Shown: positions 1 through 5,219, counted from the first letter of the stretch. The stretch is DNA of 5,237 nucleotides from Bacteroidales bacterium UBA1179 (GCA_002309915.1 DBYT01000024.1:172-5408); one strand, 5' to 3'. A program made the numbers and translations. Notes: generated from the letters alone by a model not told the origin.

Positions 1-695
1 TAGAACTTGAGCGCGTTACCGCCGGTGGTTGTCTCGGGGTTACCGAACATGATACCTATCTTTTCACGTAACTGGTTGATAAAGATGCAGGTAGTGTTGG
101 TCTTGTTGATGGTCGATGTCAGTTTGCGCAGAGCCTGGCTCATCAGACGAGCCTGCAGACCTACCTTGTTGTCGCCCATATCGCCCTCGATCTCGGCCTT
201 GGGGGTAAGTGCTGCAACACTGTCAATTACGATGATATCGATGGCCGATGAGCGGATCAGCTGCTCGGCAATCTCCAGGGCCTGCTCGCCGTTATCGGGC
301 TGTGAAATCCACAGGTTGTCGATATCGACCCCCAGTTTGGCGGCGTAGAATCGGTCAAAAGCATGCTCGGCGTCAATGAACGCAGCGATACCGCCAGCCT
401 TCTGGGCCTCGGCAATGGCGTGAATGGCCAGAGTGGTCTTACCTGATGATTCCGGACCGTAAATCTCGATTATTCGGCCGCGCGGATAACCGCCTACGCC
501 AAGTGCGGCGTTAAGGCCGATGGAGCCGGTGGGGATGACATCGACGTTCTCAACGCTCTCGTCACCCAGTTTCATGATGGAGCCCTTACCGAAGCTCTTC
601 TCAATCTTGTCAGTTGCTGCCTGCAGCGCCTTGAGTTTCTCGCTCAAGCCTGCATTCTGAGGGCCTGACGCACCCTCAATCTCTTTCTTTGCCAT
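1..695 (-). CDS. recA: RecA recombinase, partial (C-terminus beyond left edge)
   Basis: RecA is the ATP-dependent strand-exchange protein that forms filaments on single-stranded DNA for homologous recombination and stimulates LexA-type autocleavage. Reading the minus strand from the ATG at 693-695 gives 231 codons starting MAKKEIEGAS. Visible landmarks are the Walker A motif GPESSGKT (residues 80-87), the catalytic Glu in IDAEHA (E110, equivalent to E. coli E96), Walker B around VIDSVAALTP (156-165), loop L1 EGDMGDN (170-176), the allosteric Gln in FINQLREK (Q208) and loop L2 starting MFGNPETTTGG (216-226). All are intact. RecA proteins are usually about 340-350 residues, so roughly 110-120 C-terminal residues lie outside the window. 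No other start is needed: the N-terminus has a normal length, about 14 residues longer than E. coli before Walker A. It is divergent from tex. Confidence 0.98.
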   Translation of the reverse strand, partial: MAKKEIEGASGPQNAGLSEKLKALQAATDKIEKSFGKGSIMKLGDESVENVDVIPTGSIGLNAALGVGGYPRGRIIEIYGPESSGKTTLAIHAIAEAQKAGGIAAFIDAEHAFDRFYAAKLGVDIDNLWISQPDNGEQALEIAEQLIRSSAIDIIVIDSVAALTPKAEIEGDMGDNKVGLQARLMSQALRKLTSTINKTNTTCIFINQLREKIGIMFGNPETTTGGNALKF

Positions 696-784
696 AATAT
701 GACTGTAATTAAATTAGCTAATCCCGAAGCGTGTTCTCCAAGGTATCACCACTTCAGTAAAGCGCCTCTTTGACGCTCTGTAGG
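696..784 (-). promoter_or_regulatory. recA 5' leader, including palindrome ATTAGCTAAT
   Basis: If the TAACTTTG box at 785-792 drives recA, the transcript would start near 778 and carry a leader of about 80 nt. The leader has no Shine-Dalgarno match close to the ATG; the last 25 bases before it are AT-rich, as is common in Bacteroidota. A perfect 10-bp palindrome, ATTAGCTAAT, lies at 713-722, about 18 bp upstream of the ATG. A weak 4-bp stem (AGCG at 761-764 with CGCT at 774-777) lies near the start of the leader. I do not recognise a LexA-type box. Extent and function are inferred. Confidence 0.35.
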
Positions 785-792
785 CAAAGTTA
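785..792 (-). promoter_or_regulatory. Candidate recA -7 promoter box (TAACTTTG)
   Basis: Read on the minus strand, this octamer is a full match to the Bacteroidota sigma-ABfr -7 consensus TAnnTTTG. The expected -33 position, about 20 bp further upstream, falls in an AT-rich tract (about 813-818) without a good TTTG, so only the -7 part is convincing. It is the best match between recA and the repeat array. Confidence 0.45.
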
Positions 793-857
793 TAAAAACA
801 CCCCACATATTATAATTTACCCGCCAAAAAATTATCAACAACCACACGCACCCACCA

Positions 858-1104
858 ACCTTAGGGAAGAAATCGTTCGCACCTGCATTGTGGCTCCCCA
901 AGGTGAGGGGGTAGCACAGGTACGGGCGTGTTTTCCGTTCACCTTAGGGAAGAAAATGGCCACACCTGCGTTACAGTTCCCTAAGGTCACCGGGTAGCCC
1001 GCGGGAAAGCGTATTTTCAGCTCACCTTAGGGAGAGAAATGGCCCCACCTGCGTTCTGGCTCCCTAAGGTCAGGGGGTAAGGTCAGGGGGTAAGGTCCGG
1101 GGGA
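858..1104. repeat. Three-unit 83-bp repeat array with inverted-repeat arms
   Basis: Three units begin with ACCTTAGGGA at 858, 941 and 1024, a period of exactly 83 bp. Each left arm is followed by a 27-nt loop and the inverse arm TCCCTAAGGT at 978-987 and 1061-1070. The first unit has TCCCCAAGGT at 895-904, one mismatch. Units 1 and 2 are followed by 36-bp spacers that share GGGTAGC and a GCGT/TTTTC core. In unit 3 the spacer is replaced by 13-bp tandem repeats. The loops differ from one another but all contain CACCTGC. Across the 47-bp elements, units 2 and 3 differ at 8 sites and units 1 and 2 at 11. Only one of the 60 arm bases is changed, so the arms are preserved better than the loops. 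The array lies upstream of both the recA and tex promoters. It is not a recognised insertion sequence, and its function is unknown. Confidence 0.85.
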
Positions 1105-1112
1105 AAGGTCAC
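1066..1112. repeat. G-rich 13-bp tandem repeat, 3.6 copies
   Basis: AAGGTCAGGGGGT occurs at 1066-1078 and 1079-1091, followed by the variant AAGGTCCGGGGGA at 1092-1104 and a partial AAGGTCAC at 1105-1112. The first copy begins inside the right arm of repeat unit 3, so the tract looks like a local expansion of the arm-spacer junction. It places four AAGGT sequences where one would be expected, each able to pair with the upstream ACCTT arm. Three G5 runs (1073-1077, 1086-1090, 1099-1103) give strong strand asymmetry. Confidence 0.85.
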
Positions 1113-1146
1113 ACTGCAGCCCGTGTGGGAATTGCGGAAAACGTGC

Positions 1147-1154
1147 TATATTTG
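1147..1154 (+). promoter_or_regulatory. Candidate tex promoter, -7 box TATATTTG
   Basis: TATATTTG matches the Bacteroidota -7 consensus TAnnTTTG exactly. TGTG at 1124-1127 is a 3-of-4 match to the -33 TTTG element with a 19-bp spacer, which is the expected distance. Transcription would begin near 1161, about 12 nt before the ATG at 1173. This argues against the upstream in-frame GTG at 1125, which would lie upstream of the -7 box. Confidence 0.6.
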
Positions 1155-1172
1155 CTGAAAGAATACAATCAT

Positions 1173-2024
1173 ATGAACAAGGAATACGTAAGCATAATCG
1201 TGCGCGAGACCGGCCTGCGCGAGAATCAGGTGGAGAACACGCTGAAGCTGCTGGAGAACGGCGCCACGATACCTTTTATAAGCCGATACCGCAAGGAATC
1301 CACGGGCGGAATGGATGAGGTCCAGGTGACCGAGGTGAGCGATGCGCTGGAGCGGCTGGAGGCGCTGACCAAGCGCAAGGAGACCATCCTGAGCACGATT
1401 GAGGGGCTTGACAAACTAACTCCGGAACTCAAAAACCGCATAGAACACTGCTGGGACTCAACCGAACTTGAGGACATCTACGCCCCTTACAAGCCGCATA
1501 GAAAAACCCGTGCCGATGCCGCTCGCGAGAAAGGCCTGGAGCCGCTGGCCGAGTTCGTGATGAAGCAGAACCAGTACGTGCCGCTGGACCGCGAGGCCAA
1601 GAAATACATAAATAAGGAGAAAGGTGTAACCACGGTTGATGACGCGCTCCAGGGTGCAATGGACATAATCGCCGAGCAGGTCTCAATGGACGAGGGCACG
1701 CGCAACCAGGTGCGCAACGCATACCGCCGCACCGCCCGCATTTACAGCAAGGTGGTCAAGAGCAAGGAGGCCGATGCCCAGAAGTTCCGCGACTGGTTTG
1801 ACTTTAACGAGCCCCTGAACCGATGCGCATCGCACCGTCTGCTGGCCATGCGCCGCGGCGAGGCTGAGGGACTGCTTCGCGTATCGATAGAGATTGAGGA
1901 TGACAAGGCGGTTGAATCACTCTCCAGACACTATGTCCGCGGTAAATCCGAGGTGTCTCAGCTGGTCGATGAGGCTGTTGAGGATTCGTACTACAGGCTG
2001 CTTGCAGCCGTCAATCGAAAATGA
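1173..2024 (+). CDS. tex: Tex N-terminal fragment (first frame of broken tex)
   Basis: As the sequence stands, translation from 1173 gives 283 residues ending in an out-of-frame tail (AAVNRK) before TGA. It carries the Tex N-terminal helical region. ATIPFISRYRKE (residues 31-42) and the stretch around ELEDIYAPYKPHRKTRA (98-114) and REKGLEPLAEF (118-128) are strongly family-like. The last correct residue is about Leu277. The product would lack the YqgF, helix-hairpin-helix and S1 domains, hence most of the presumed nucleic-acid-binding surface. A longer GTG start at 1125 is open in this frame, but it lies upstream of the promoter box and adds residues that I do not recognise as family-like. 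Confidence 0.75.
   Translation: MNKEYVSIIVRETGLRENQVENTLKLLENGATIPFISRYRKESTGGMDEVQVTEVSDALERLEALTKRKETILSTIEGLDKLTPELKNRIEHCWDSTELEDIYAPYKPHRKTRADAAREKGLEPLAEFVMKQNQYVPLDREAKKYINKEKGVTTVDDALQGAMDIIAEQVSMDEGTRNQVRNAYRRTARIYSKVVKSKEADAQKFRDWFDFNEPLNRCASHRLLAMRRGEAEGLLRVSIEIEDDKAVESLSRHYVRGKSEVSQLVDEAVEDSYYRLLAAVNRK
1996..2009. repeat. Perfect small palindrome at the tex frameshift
   Basis: GGCTGC-TT-GCAGCC is a perfect 6-bp inverted repeat with a 2-nt centre. It covers exactly the interval where the reading frame changes. Removing G2004 would give GGCTG-CTT-CAGCC, an imperfect version that encodes Leu-Leu-Gln-Pro in the restored frame. Confidence 0.8.
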
Positions 2025-3306
2025 GTTCGCTGCATCGTCGAAGGAACTTGCTGACGCTGAGGCTATAAGGATATTCGCACGTAACCTGGAGCAGCTGCTG
2101 ATGGCCTCTCCGCTAGGCCAGAAGGCGGTTATGGGCATCGACCCCGGATTCCGTACGGGCTGTAAGGTGGTCTGCCTGGACCAGCAGGGAAACCTCCTTC
2201 ACAACGAGGCCATATTCCCCCACCCGCCCCACAACGAGGCGCGTCAGGCGGCCGCAAAAATCCAGGCATTGGTGGAACAATACAAGATAGAAGCCATAGC
2301 CATCGGCAACGGAACCGCAGGACGTGAGACCAAGGATTTCGTAGAGCATTTGCATCTGCCCAAAAACGTTCAGATTTTCAGCGTAAATGAGGACGGAGCG
2401 TCAATCTATTCGGCCTCAAAGACTGCACGTGACGAGTTCCCCGATTATGACGTGACGGTGCGCGGTGCCGTGTCCATCGGCCGCCGTCTTATGGATCCTC
2501 TGGCAGAACTTGTAAAGATTGATCCGTCATCGATCGGTGTCGGCCAGTATCAGAAGGATGTGAATCAGACCGACCTGAAACACTCGCTGGATCAGACGGT
2601 GATCAGTTGCGTGAACCGCGTGGGTGTGAACCTGAACACCGCCAGCACGCACCTTCTTACATATATAAGCGGTCTGGGGCCGCAGTTGGCGCAGAATATC
2701 GTGGATTACCGCACGGCAAACGGGCCGTTCCATAACCGCAAGGAACTGCTCAAGGTTCCGCGTCTGGGCGCCAAGGCGTTTGAGCAGGCTGCCGGATTCC
2801 TGCGCGTGCCGGACAGCGACCAGCCTCTGGACAACAGCGCCGTACACCCTGAGAGTTACGGCATCGTGGAGCGTATGGCAAAGGATCTAAAGTGCACCGT
2901 TCAGGAACTCATGAAGAGCCCCGAACTCCGCGCCAAAATCGATATCAACAAATACGTGACCGATAAGGTTGGACTCCCCACCCTGACCGACATCATGGCA
3001 GAACTTGAAAAGCCGGGCCGGGACCCGCGCGGACCGCTCAAGAAATTCGAGTTCTCAAATGAGGTCCACACCATTGAGGACGTAAAAGCCGGAATGGAAC
3101 TTCCCGGAATCATAAGCAATATTACCAATTTCGGCGCGTTTGTAGATATAGGAGTGCACGTTAAAGGACTGATCCACATCTCGCAACTTGCTCCGGGAAA
3201 ATTCATTAAAGATCCCACACAAGTTGTATCTTTACAGCAGCAGGTGATGGTGAAGGTCCTCAGCGTAGACCTGGAGCGCCAGCGCATCAGCCTGGCAATG
3301 ACATGA
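2008..3306 (+). CDS. tex: Tex C-terminal part: YqgF, HhH and S1 domains (second frame)
   Basis: Residue numbers refer to the reconstructed 710-residue protein. PSIENEF starts at 279. The YqgF/RNase H-like domain begins near MGIDPGFRTGCK (320-331) and includes AIGNGTAGRETKDF (376-389), NEDGASIYSASKTARDEFP (405-423) and GRRLMDPLAE with GVGQYQKDV (436-463). The helix-hairpin-helix region lies around SGLGPQLAQNIVDYR (499-513) and VPRLGAKAFEQAAGF (528-542). The S1 domain is about 640-710, with the typical NFGAFVDIGVHVKGLIHIS core. The protein ends soon after LERQRISLAM, as expected for a complete S1 end. If it were made separately, in-frame ATGs at 2101 and 2131 lie just before or at the YqgF domain, but neither has an evident ribosome-binding site. 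This frame also stays open back to an ATG at 1894, but that part lies in the shadow of the first frame. Confidence 0.8.
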   Translation, partial: PSIENEFAASSKELADAEAIRIFARNLEQLLMASPLGQKAVMGIDPGFRTGCKVVCLDQQGNLLHNEAIFPHPPHNEARQAAAKIQALVEQYKIEAIAIGNGTAGRETKDFVEHLHLPKNVQIFSVNEDGASIYSASKTARDEFPDYDVTVRGAVSIGRRLMDPLAELVKIDPSSIGVGQYQKDVNQTDLKHSLDQTVISCVNRVGVNLNTASTHLLTYISGLGPQLAQNIVDYRTANGPFHNRKELLKVPRLGAKAFEQAAGFLRVPDSDQPLDNSAVHPESYGIVERMAKDLKCTVQELMKSPELRAKIDINKYVTDKVGLPTLTDIMAELEKPGRDPRGPLKKFEFSNEVHTIEDVKAGMELPGIISNITNFGAFVDIGVHVKGLIHISQLAPGKFIKDPTQVVSLQQQVMVKVLSVDLERQRISLAMT

Positions 3307-3335
3307 AACCTATTTACTAACTAAAAAAGATATTT

Positions 3336-3986
3336 ATGAAAAAGTACTTAGCAGAAATGATCGGAACCATGGTTCTGGTTCTTATGGGTTGCGGCGCAGC
3401 CGTCAGCCTGGGTTGCACACCTGCCGGCATCGGCGTTCCCGGTGTAGTCGGCACGGCTCTTGCATTCGGTCTTGCAGTAGTTGCAATGGCTTATGCCATC
3501 GGCGGCATTTCGGGTTGCCACATCAATCCCGCCATCACTTTGGGCGTATGGATGTCGGGCCGCATGAGCGGTAAGGACGCTATCTGGTACGTAGTTTTCC
3601 AGATCATCGGCGCAATCATCGGCGCAGCAATCCTCTTTGCCATCACACCCGGCGGACTTGGTGAAAACGTTTGCCAGCAGGGCATCTCAACCGGCGTAGG
3701 CTTTGTTGCCGAGTTGGTATTCACCTGCGTATTCGTGCTGGTAGTTCTGGGTACAACTGATTCTGAGAAGGGTGCCGGAAACTTTGCAGGACTGGCAATC
3801 GGCCTGACACTGGTGCTGGTTCATCTGGTTTGCATCCGATACACAGGCACATCAGTCAACCCCGCCCGCTCCATAGGTCCCGCCATATTTGCAGGCGGTG
3901 CTGCCCTGAGCCAGCTCTGGATATTCATCGTCGCTCCTCTGTGCGGTGCAACCGTAGCCGCCGCCCTCTGGAAGATGATTAAGTAA
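3336..3986 (+). CDS. aqpZ: Aquaporin Z-type water channel (MIP family)
   Basis: This is a 216-residue inner-membrane major intrinsic protein, close to the usual AqpZ length (about 230), with six hydrophobic helices and two pore half-helices. The first NPA motif is in GCHINPAITLG (N64-P65-A66) and the second in GTSVNPARS (N175-P176-A177). Aligning by eye to E. coli AqpZ, the aromatic/arginine selectivity filter is F44 (ALAFGL), H163 (LVHL), T172 and R178, which equals the AqpZ set F43/H174/T183/R189. This supports a water channel over a glycerol facilitator. The N-terminal MKKYLAEMIGTMVLVLMGCG matches the family's first helix with its conserved Glu, so the ATG is well placed. There is no Shine-Dalgarno match; the 29 bp after tex are AT-rich. 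It could be co-transcribed with tex. Its 3' end overlaps the convergent pgeF by 8 bp, and a terminator lies inside pgeF. Confidence 0.95.
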   Translation: MKKYLAEMIGTMVLVLMGCGAAVSLGCTPAGIGVPGVVGTALAFGLAVVAMAYAIGGISGCHINPAITLGVWMSGRMSGKDAIWYVVFQIIGAIIGAAILFAITPGGLGENVCQQGISTGVGFVAELVFTCVFVLVVLGTTDSEKGAGNFAGLAIGLTLVLVHLVCIRYTGTSVNPARSIGPAIFAGGAALSQLWIFIVAPLCGATVAAALWKMIK

Positions 3987-4659
3987 GCCGGATACAGTTA
4001 ATTATACGACCGCACTTTGTCCCCTCCCTGCGAGCGGAAAAGTAGCGGTCGTTATTTTTATACGTGCAGATGCCGGCCACCTGAATATCTGACACACCTG
4101 CCTCCTGCAAAAGCCACTCATTTGCGCGCCACAGGTCAATATGCAGTCCGCCCGCCATAGGATCAGAGGCCGTAGGAGCCTTAGGCCCACGGTCAGAAAG
4201 AATCTCCGCCATAGGAAATCCCGCAGCGGCAAAAGCATCGGCCACCTCCTGCCCCACCTGAAAACTGTCAGGTCCGATACCAGGTCCGATAACCGCCAAC
4301 ACATCGGCCGCACAAGTGCCGTACCTGTCGTGCATGAATGCAATCACCTTCTGACTCAAACGCTGAACCGTACCCCGCCAGCCGTCATGAACCGCCGCAA
4401 CTGCCTTATGCACAGGATCATACATCAGCACCGGGATACAATCGGCCGTACGGACCGATATCGCCACACCAGGCACATCGGTCACAAGAGCATCCACCCC
4501 CTCAAGTTCATCGCGAGTGGTATCGGCACGAAGTACTTCACGTATCTCACAACCATGAACCTGATGCGGCTGAACAACATAATACGGTAGTACTGCATCG
4601 CGCTCAGTAGAGAACGCCTCCACTCCGTCAGCAATTGTGTATCGGAACAGTTCTTTCAT
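3979..4659 (-). CDS. pgeF: PgeF/YfiH family protein (DUF152, laccase-domain multifunctional enzyme)
   Basis: This cytoplasmic protein belongs to the YfiH/YlmD/LACC1 family. E. coli YfiH (PgeF) keeps L-Ser from being misincorporated into UDP-MurNAc peptides. Other members act as purine nucleoside phosphorylase/adenosine deaminase-like enzymes, so the exact substrate here is open. Counting from ATG 4659 gives 226 residues, a normal length. The metal/catalytic triad is visible: His35 in QVHG, Cys74 in RTADCIPVL and His91 in VHDGWRGT, where the usual HAGWRG has Asp in place of Ala. IGPGIGPDSFQVG (124-136) and the C-terminal CTYKNNDRYFSARREG (198-213) are also typical. A GTG two codons upstream (4663-4665) could start translation, but ATG is preferred. 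The gene is divergent from the lipoprotein gene and convergent with aqpZ, overlapping the last 8 bp of aqpZ. Confidence 0.93.
   Translation of the reverse strand: MKELFRYTIADGVEAFSTERDAVLPYYVVQPHQVHGCEIREVLRADTTRDELEGVDALVTDVPGVAISVRTADCIPVLMYDPVHKAVAAVHDGWRGTVQRLSQKVIAFMHDRYGTCAADVLAVIGPGIGPDSFQVGQEVADAFAAAGFPMAEILSDRGPKAPTASDPMAGGLHIDLWRANEWLLQEAGVSDIQVAGICTYKNNDRYFSARREGTKCGRIINCIRLT
4006..4060 (+). terminator. Intrinsic terminator of aqpZ, inside the 3' part of pgeF
   Basis: On the plus strand ACGACCGC (4006-4013) pairs perfectly with GCGGTCGT (4045-4052). After a single bulged A4044, ACTTT (4014-4018) pairs with AAAGT (4039-4043), giving a 13-bp stem. The apical loop may pair a little further. 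TTATTTTTAT follows at 4052-4061, a good U-tract for transcripts reading rightward out of aqpZ, 20 bp past its stop. On the opposite strand the hairpin is not followed by a U-run, so it should act mainly in the aqpZ direction. Confidence 0.75.
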
Positions 4660-4664
4660 TGTCA

Positions 4665-4672
4665 CAAATTTA
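4665..4672 (-). promoter_or_regulatory. Possible pgeF -7 box (TAAATTTG)
   Basis: On the minus strand TAAATTTG fits the Bacteroidota -7 consensus TAnnTTTG. It ends only five bases before the ATG at 4659, so transcription would start at or within a base or two of the start codon and the mRNA would be nearly leaderless. The match may be chance in an AT-rich gap, and no clear -33 element is seen. Confidence 0.3.
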
Positions 4673-4673
4673 C

Positions 4674-4681
4674 TATATTTG
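4674..4681 (+). promoter_or_regulatory. Candidate lipoprotein-gene promoter, -7 box TATATTTG
   Basis: The octamer is identical to the tex -7 box and matches TAnnTTTG. Transcription would begin near 4688, about 20 nt before the ATG at 4708. The -33 position (about 4650-4656) is T-rich but has no exact TTTG. It sits one base from the minus-strand box at 4665-4672, so the two promoters, if both are real, are back to back. Confidence 0.5.
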
Positions 4682-4707
4682 CCTCAAATGGTCCAAATAC
4701 TAATAAT

Positions 4708-5187
4708 ATGAAGACAAAATGTTTGCTTTTTATGATGGCCGCTCTTATGGCCGTTTCATGTGACAAAGAACAACCTGATAACAGGACTCTGCTAGGTGAT
4801 AAGTTTGACAATACCTATGTTACGTTGGAGTACAATGCTTTCGGCGGGGCCGATACTATCACGCACGATTATGAAATCCCCACTTTGTATATGATCTGGA
4901 AGAATGATTCCATTCAGCTGTTCGCCAAGCCTATTACGGCCCAGCTTGACTCGATTGTACATAGCAAAGGCATCAAAACCGCGCCTGATGACTATGATCC
5001 GCTTACAGGATATACGTTCGTTGAGTGGGACTGGCTGTCGGTTGAGCTTAAGGGACAGCAGGTTCTGATTAATGTCAAGCCCAACTCTGAGGGCGCTCAA
5101 AGAACGGCAACAATCTCTGTGCCGAATAACAAGGCGGAGGCGGTACAAAGAAGTCTGGAGATAAATATCAGCCAGACAGCTGAATAA
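4708..5187 (+). CDS. Small lipoprotein with a BACON-like domain
   Basis: This 159-residue protein begins with a lipoprotein signal peptide: MKTK, a hydrophobic stretch, then a lipobox ending AVSC with the lipidated Cys at 18. The residues after Cys (DKEQPD) are charged and include acidic residues. In Bacteroidota such a tract can direct lipoproteins to the cell surface, but this one is not a clean match to known export signals. The mature part looks like one Bacteroidetes-associated Ig-like (BACON) domain. There is a GGADTIT-type opening strand near residues 47-53, then WLSVEL (109-114), INVKPNSEGAQRTATISV (121-138) and the closing strand LEINISQTAE at the C-terminus. BACON domains usually occur as N-terminal modules in larger carbohydrate-active or adhesion proteins. 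Here one stands alone, so a binding or envelope role is inferred only. It has its own promoter and terminator, so it is probably monocistronic. Confidence 0.85.
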   Translation: MKTKCLLFMMAALMAVSCDKEQPDNRTLLGDKFDNTYVTLEYNAFGGADTITHDYEIPTLYMIWKNDSIQLFAKPITAQLDSIVHSKGIKTAPDDYDPLTGYTFVEWDWLSVELKGQQVLINVKPNSEGAQRTATISVPNNKAEAVQRSLEINISQTAE

Positions 5188-5188
5188 A

Positions 5189-5219
5189 AAATAGGGCCGA
5201 CTCTACGTCGACCCTATTT
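5189..5219 (+). terminator. Hairpin terminator after the lipoprotein gene, probably bidirectional
   Basis: AAATAGGGCCGAC (5189-5201) pairs with GTCGACCCTATTT (5207-5219) around the 5-nt loop TCTAC, 12 of 13 pairs with one C/A mismatch. The stem begins two bases after the lipoprotein stop codon. A-run and T-run ends flank it (AAAAAATA on the left, TATTTC on the right), so it could stop transcripts from either side. The remaining 18 bases of the window show nothing I can assign. Confidence 0.85.

Larger units (their letters stand above)
1173..3306 (+). pseudogene. tex: tex, Tex/YhgF-type RNA-binding protein, interrupted by a +1 frameshift
   Basis: Tex is a cytoplasmic nucleic-acid-binding protein conserved across bacteria, with a helical N-terminal region, a YqgF/RNase H-like domain, a helix-hairpin-helix and an S1 domain. 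It has been linked to transcription and RNA metabolism. Here the whole family architecture is present, but in two frames. The first frame runs from ATG 1173 to TGA 2022-2024, and the second picks up the conserved PSIENEF motif from 2008 to the stop at 3304-3306. Removing one G between 2004 and 2007 restores a 710-codon reading frame, about the normal family length. The start at 1173 is preferred because a promoter box lies just upstream and the protein then begins MNKEYVSIIV. Apart from the single base, nothing looks decayed: no other stop and no lost domain. A recent mutation or a sequence error is therefore likelier than an old pseudogene. The aquaporin gene follows 29 bp downstream. Confidence 0.85.

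Noticed and set aside
7..348. A 113-codon plus-strand open frame opposite recA
   Set aside because: It is the antisense shadow of an intact, strongly conserved recA coding region.
770..997. A 75-codon plus-strand open frame in the recA-tex gap
   Set aside because: It crosses the candidate recA promoter and two repeat units, has low-complexity composition, and resembles no family I know. The open frame is explained by chance.
858..1104. CRISPR array
   Set aside because: There are only three units with an 83-bp period. The repeats diverge internally, the spacers resemble each other, and no cas gene is present.
858..1112. Insertion sequence or MITE
   Set aside because: No transposase, target-site duplication or single pair of terminal repeats encloses the region. 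The inverted arms belong to each unit.
1125..1172. GTG start for tex 16 codons upstream
   Set aside because: The extension contains the -7 promoter box TATATTTG at 1147-1154 and adds no family-like residues. ATG 1173 fits better.
2016..2025. Programmed +1 frameshift at CGA-AAA-TGA in tex
   Set aside because: Shifting there would read AVNRK instead of the conserved PSIEN, which is encoded in the second frame from 2008. A single inserted G further upstream explains the data better.
3336..3986. Glycerol facilitator (GlpF) rather than aquaporin
   Set aside because: The filter residues F44, H163, T172 and R178 match AqpZ. GlpF carries a Gly in place of the His and an Asp after the second NPA region, which is not seen here.
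4141..4590. Plus-strand open frames opposite pgeF
   Set aside because: They overlap conserved pgeF codons in antisense and show Arg/His-rich composition typical of shadow frames.
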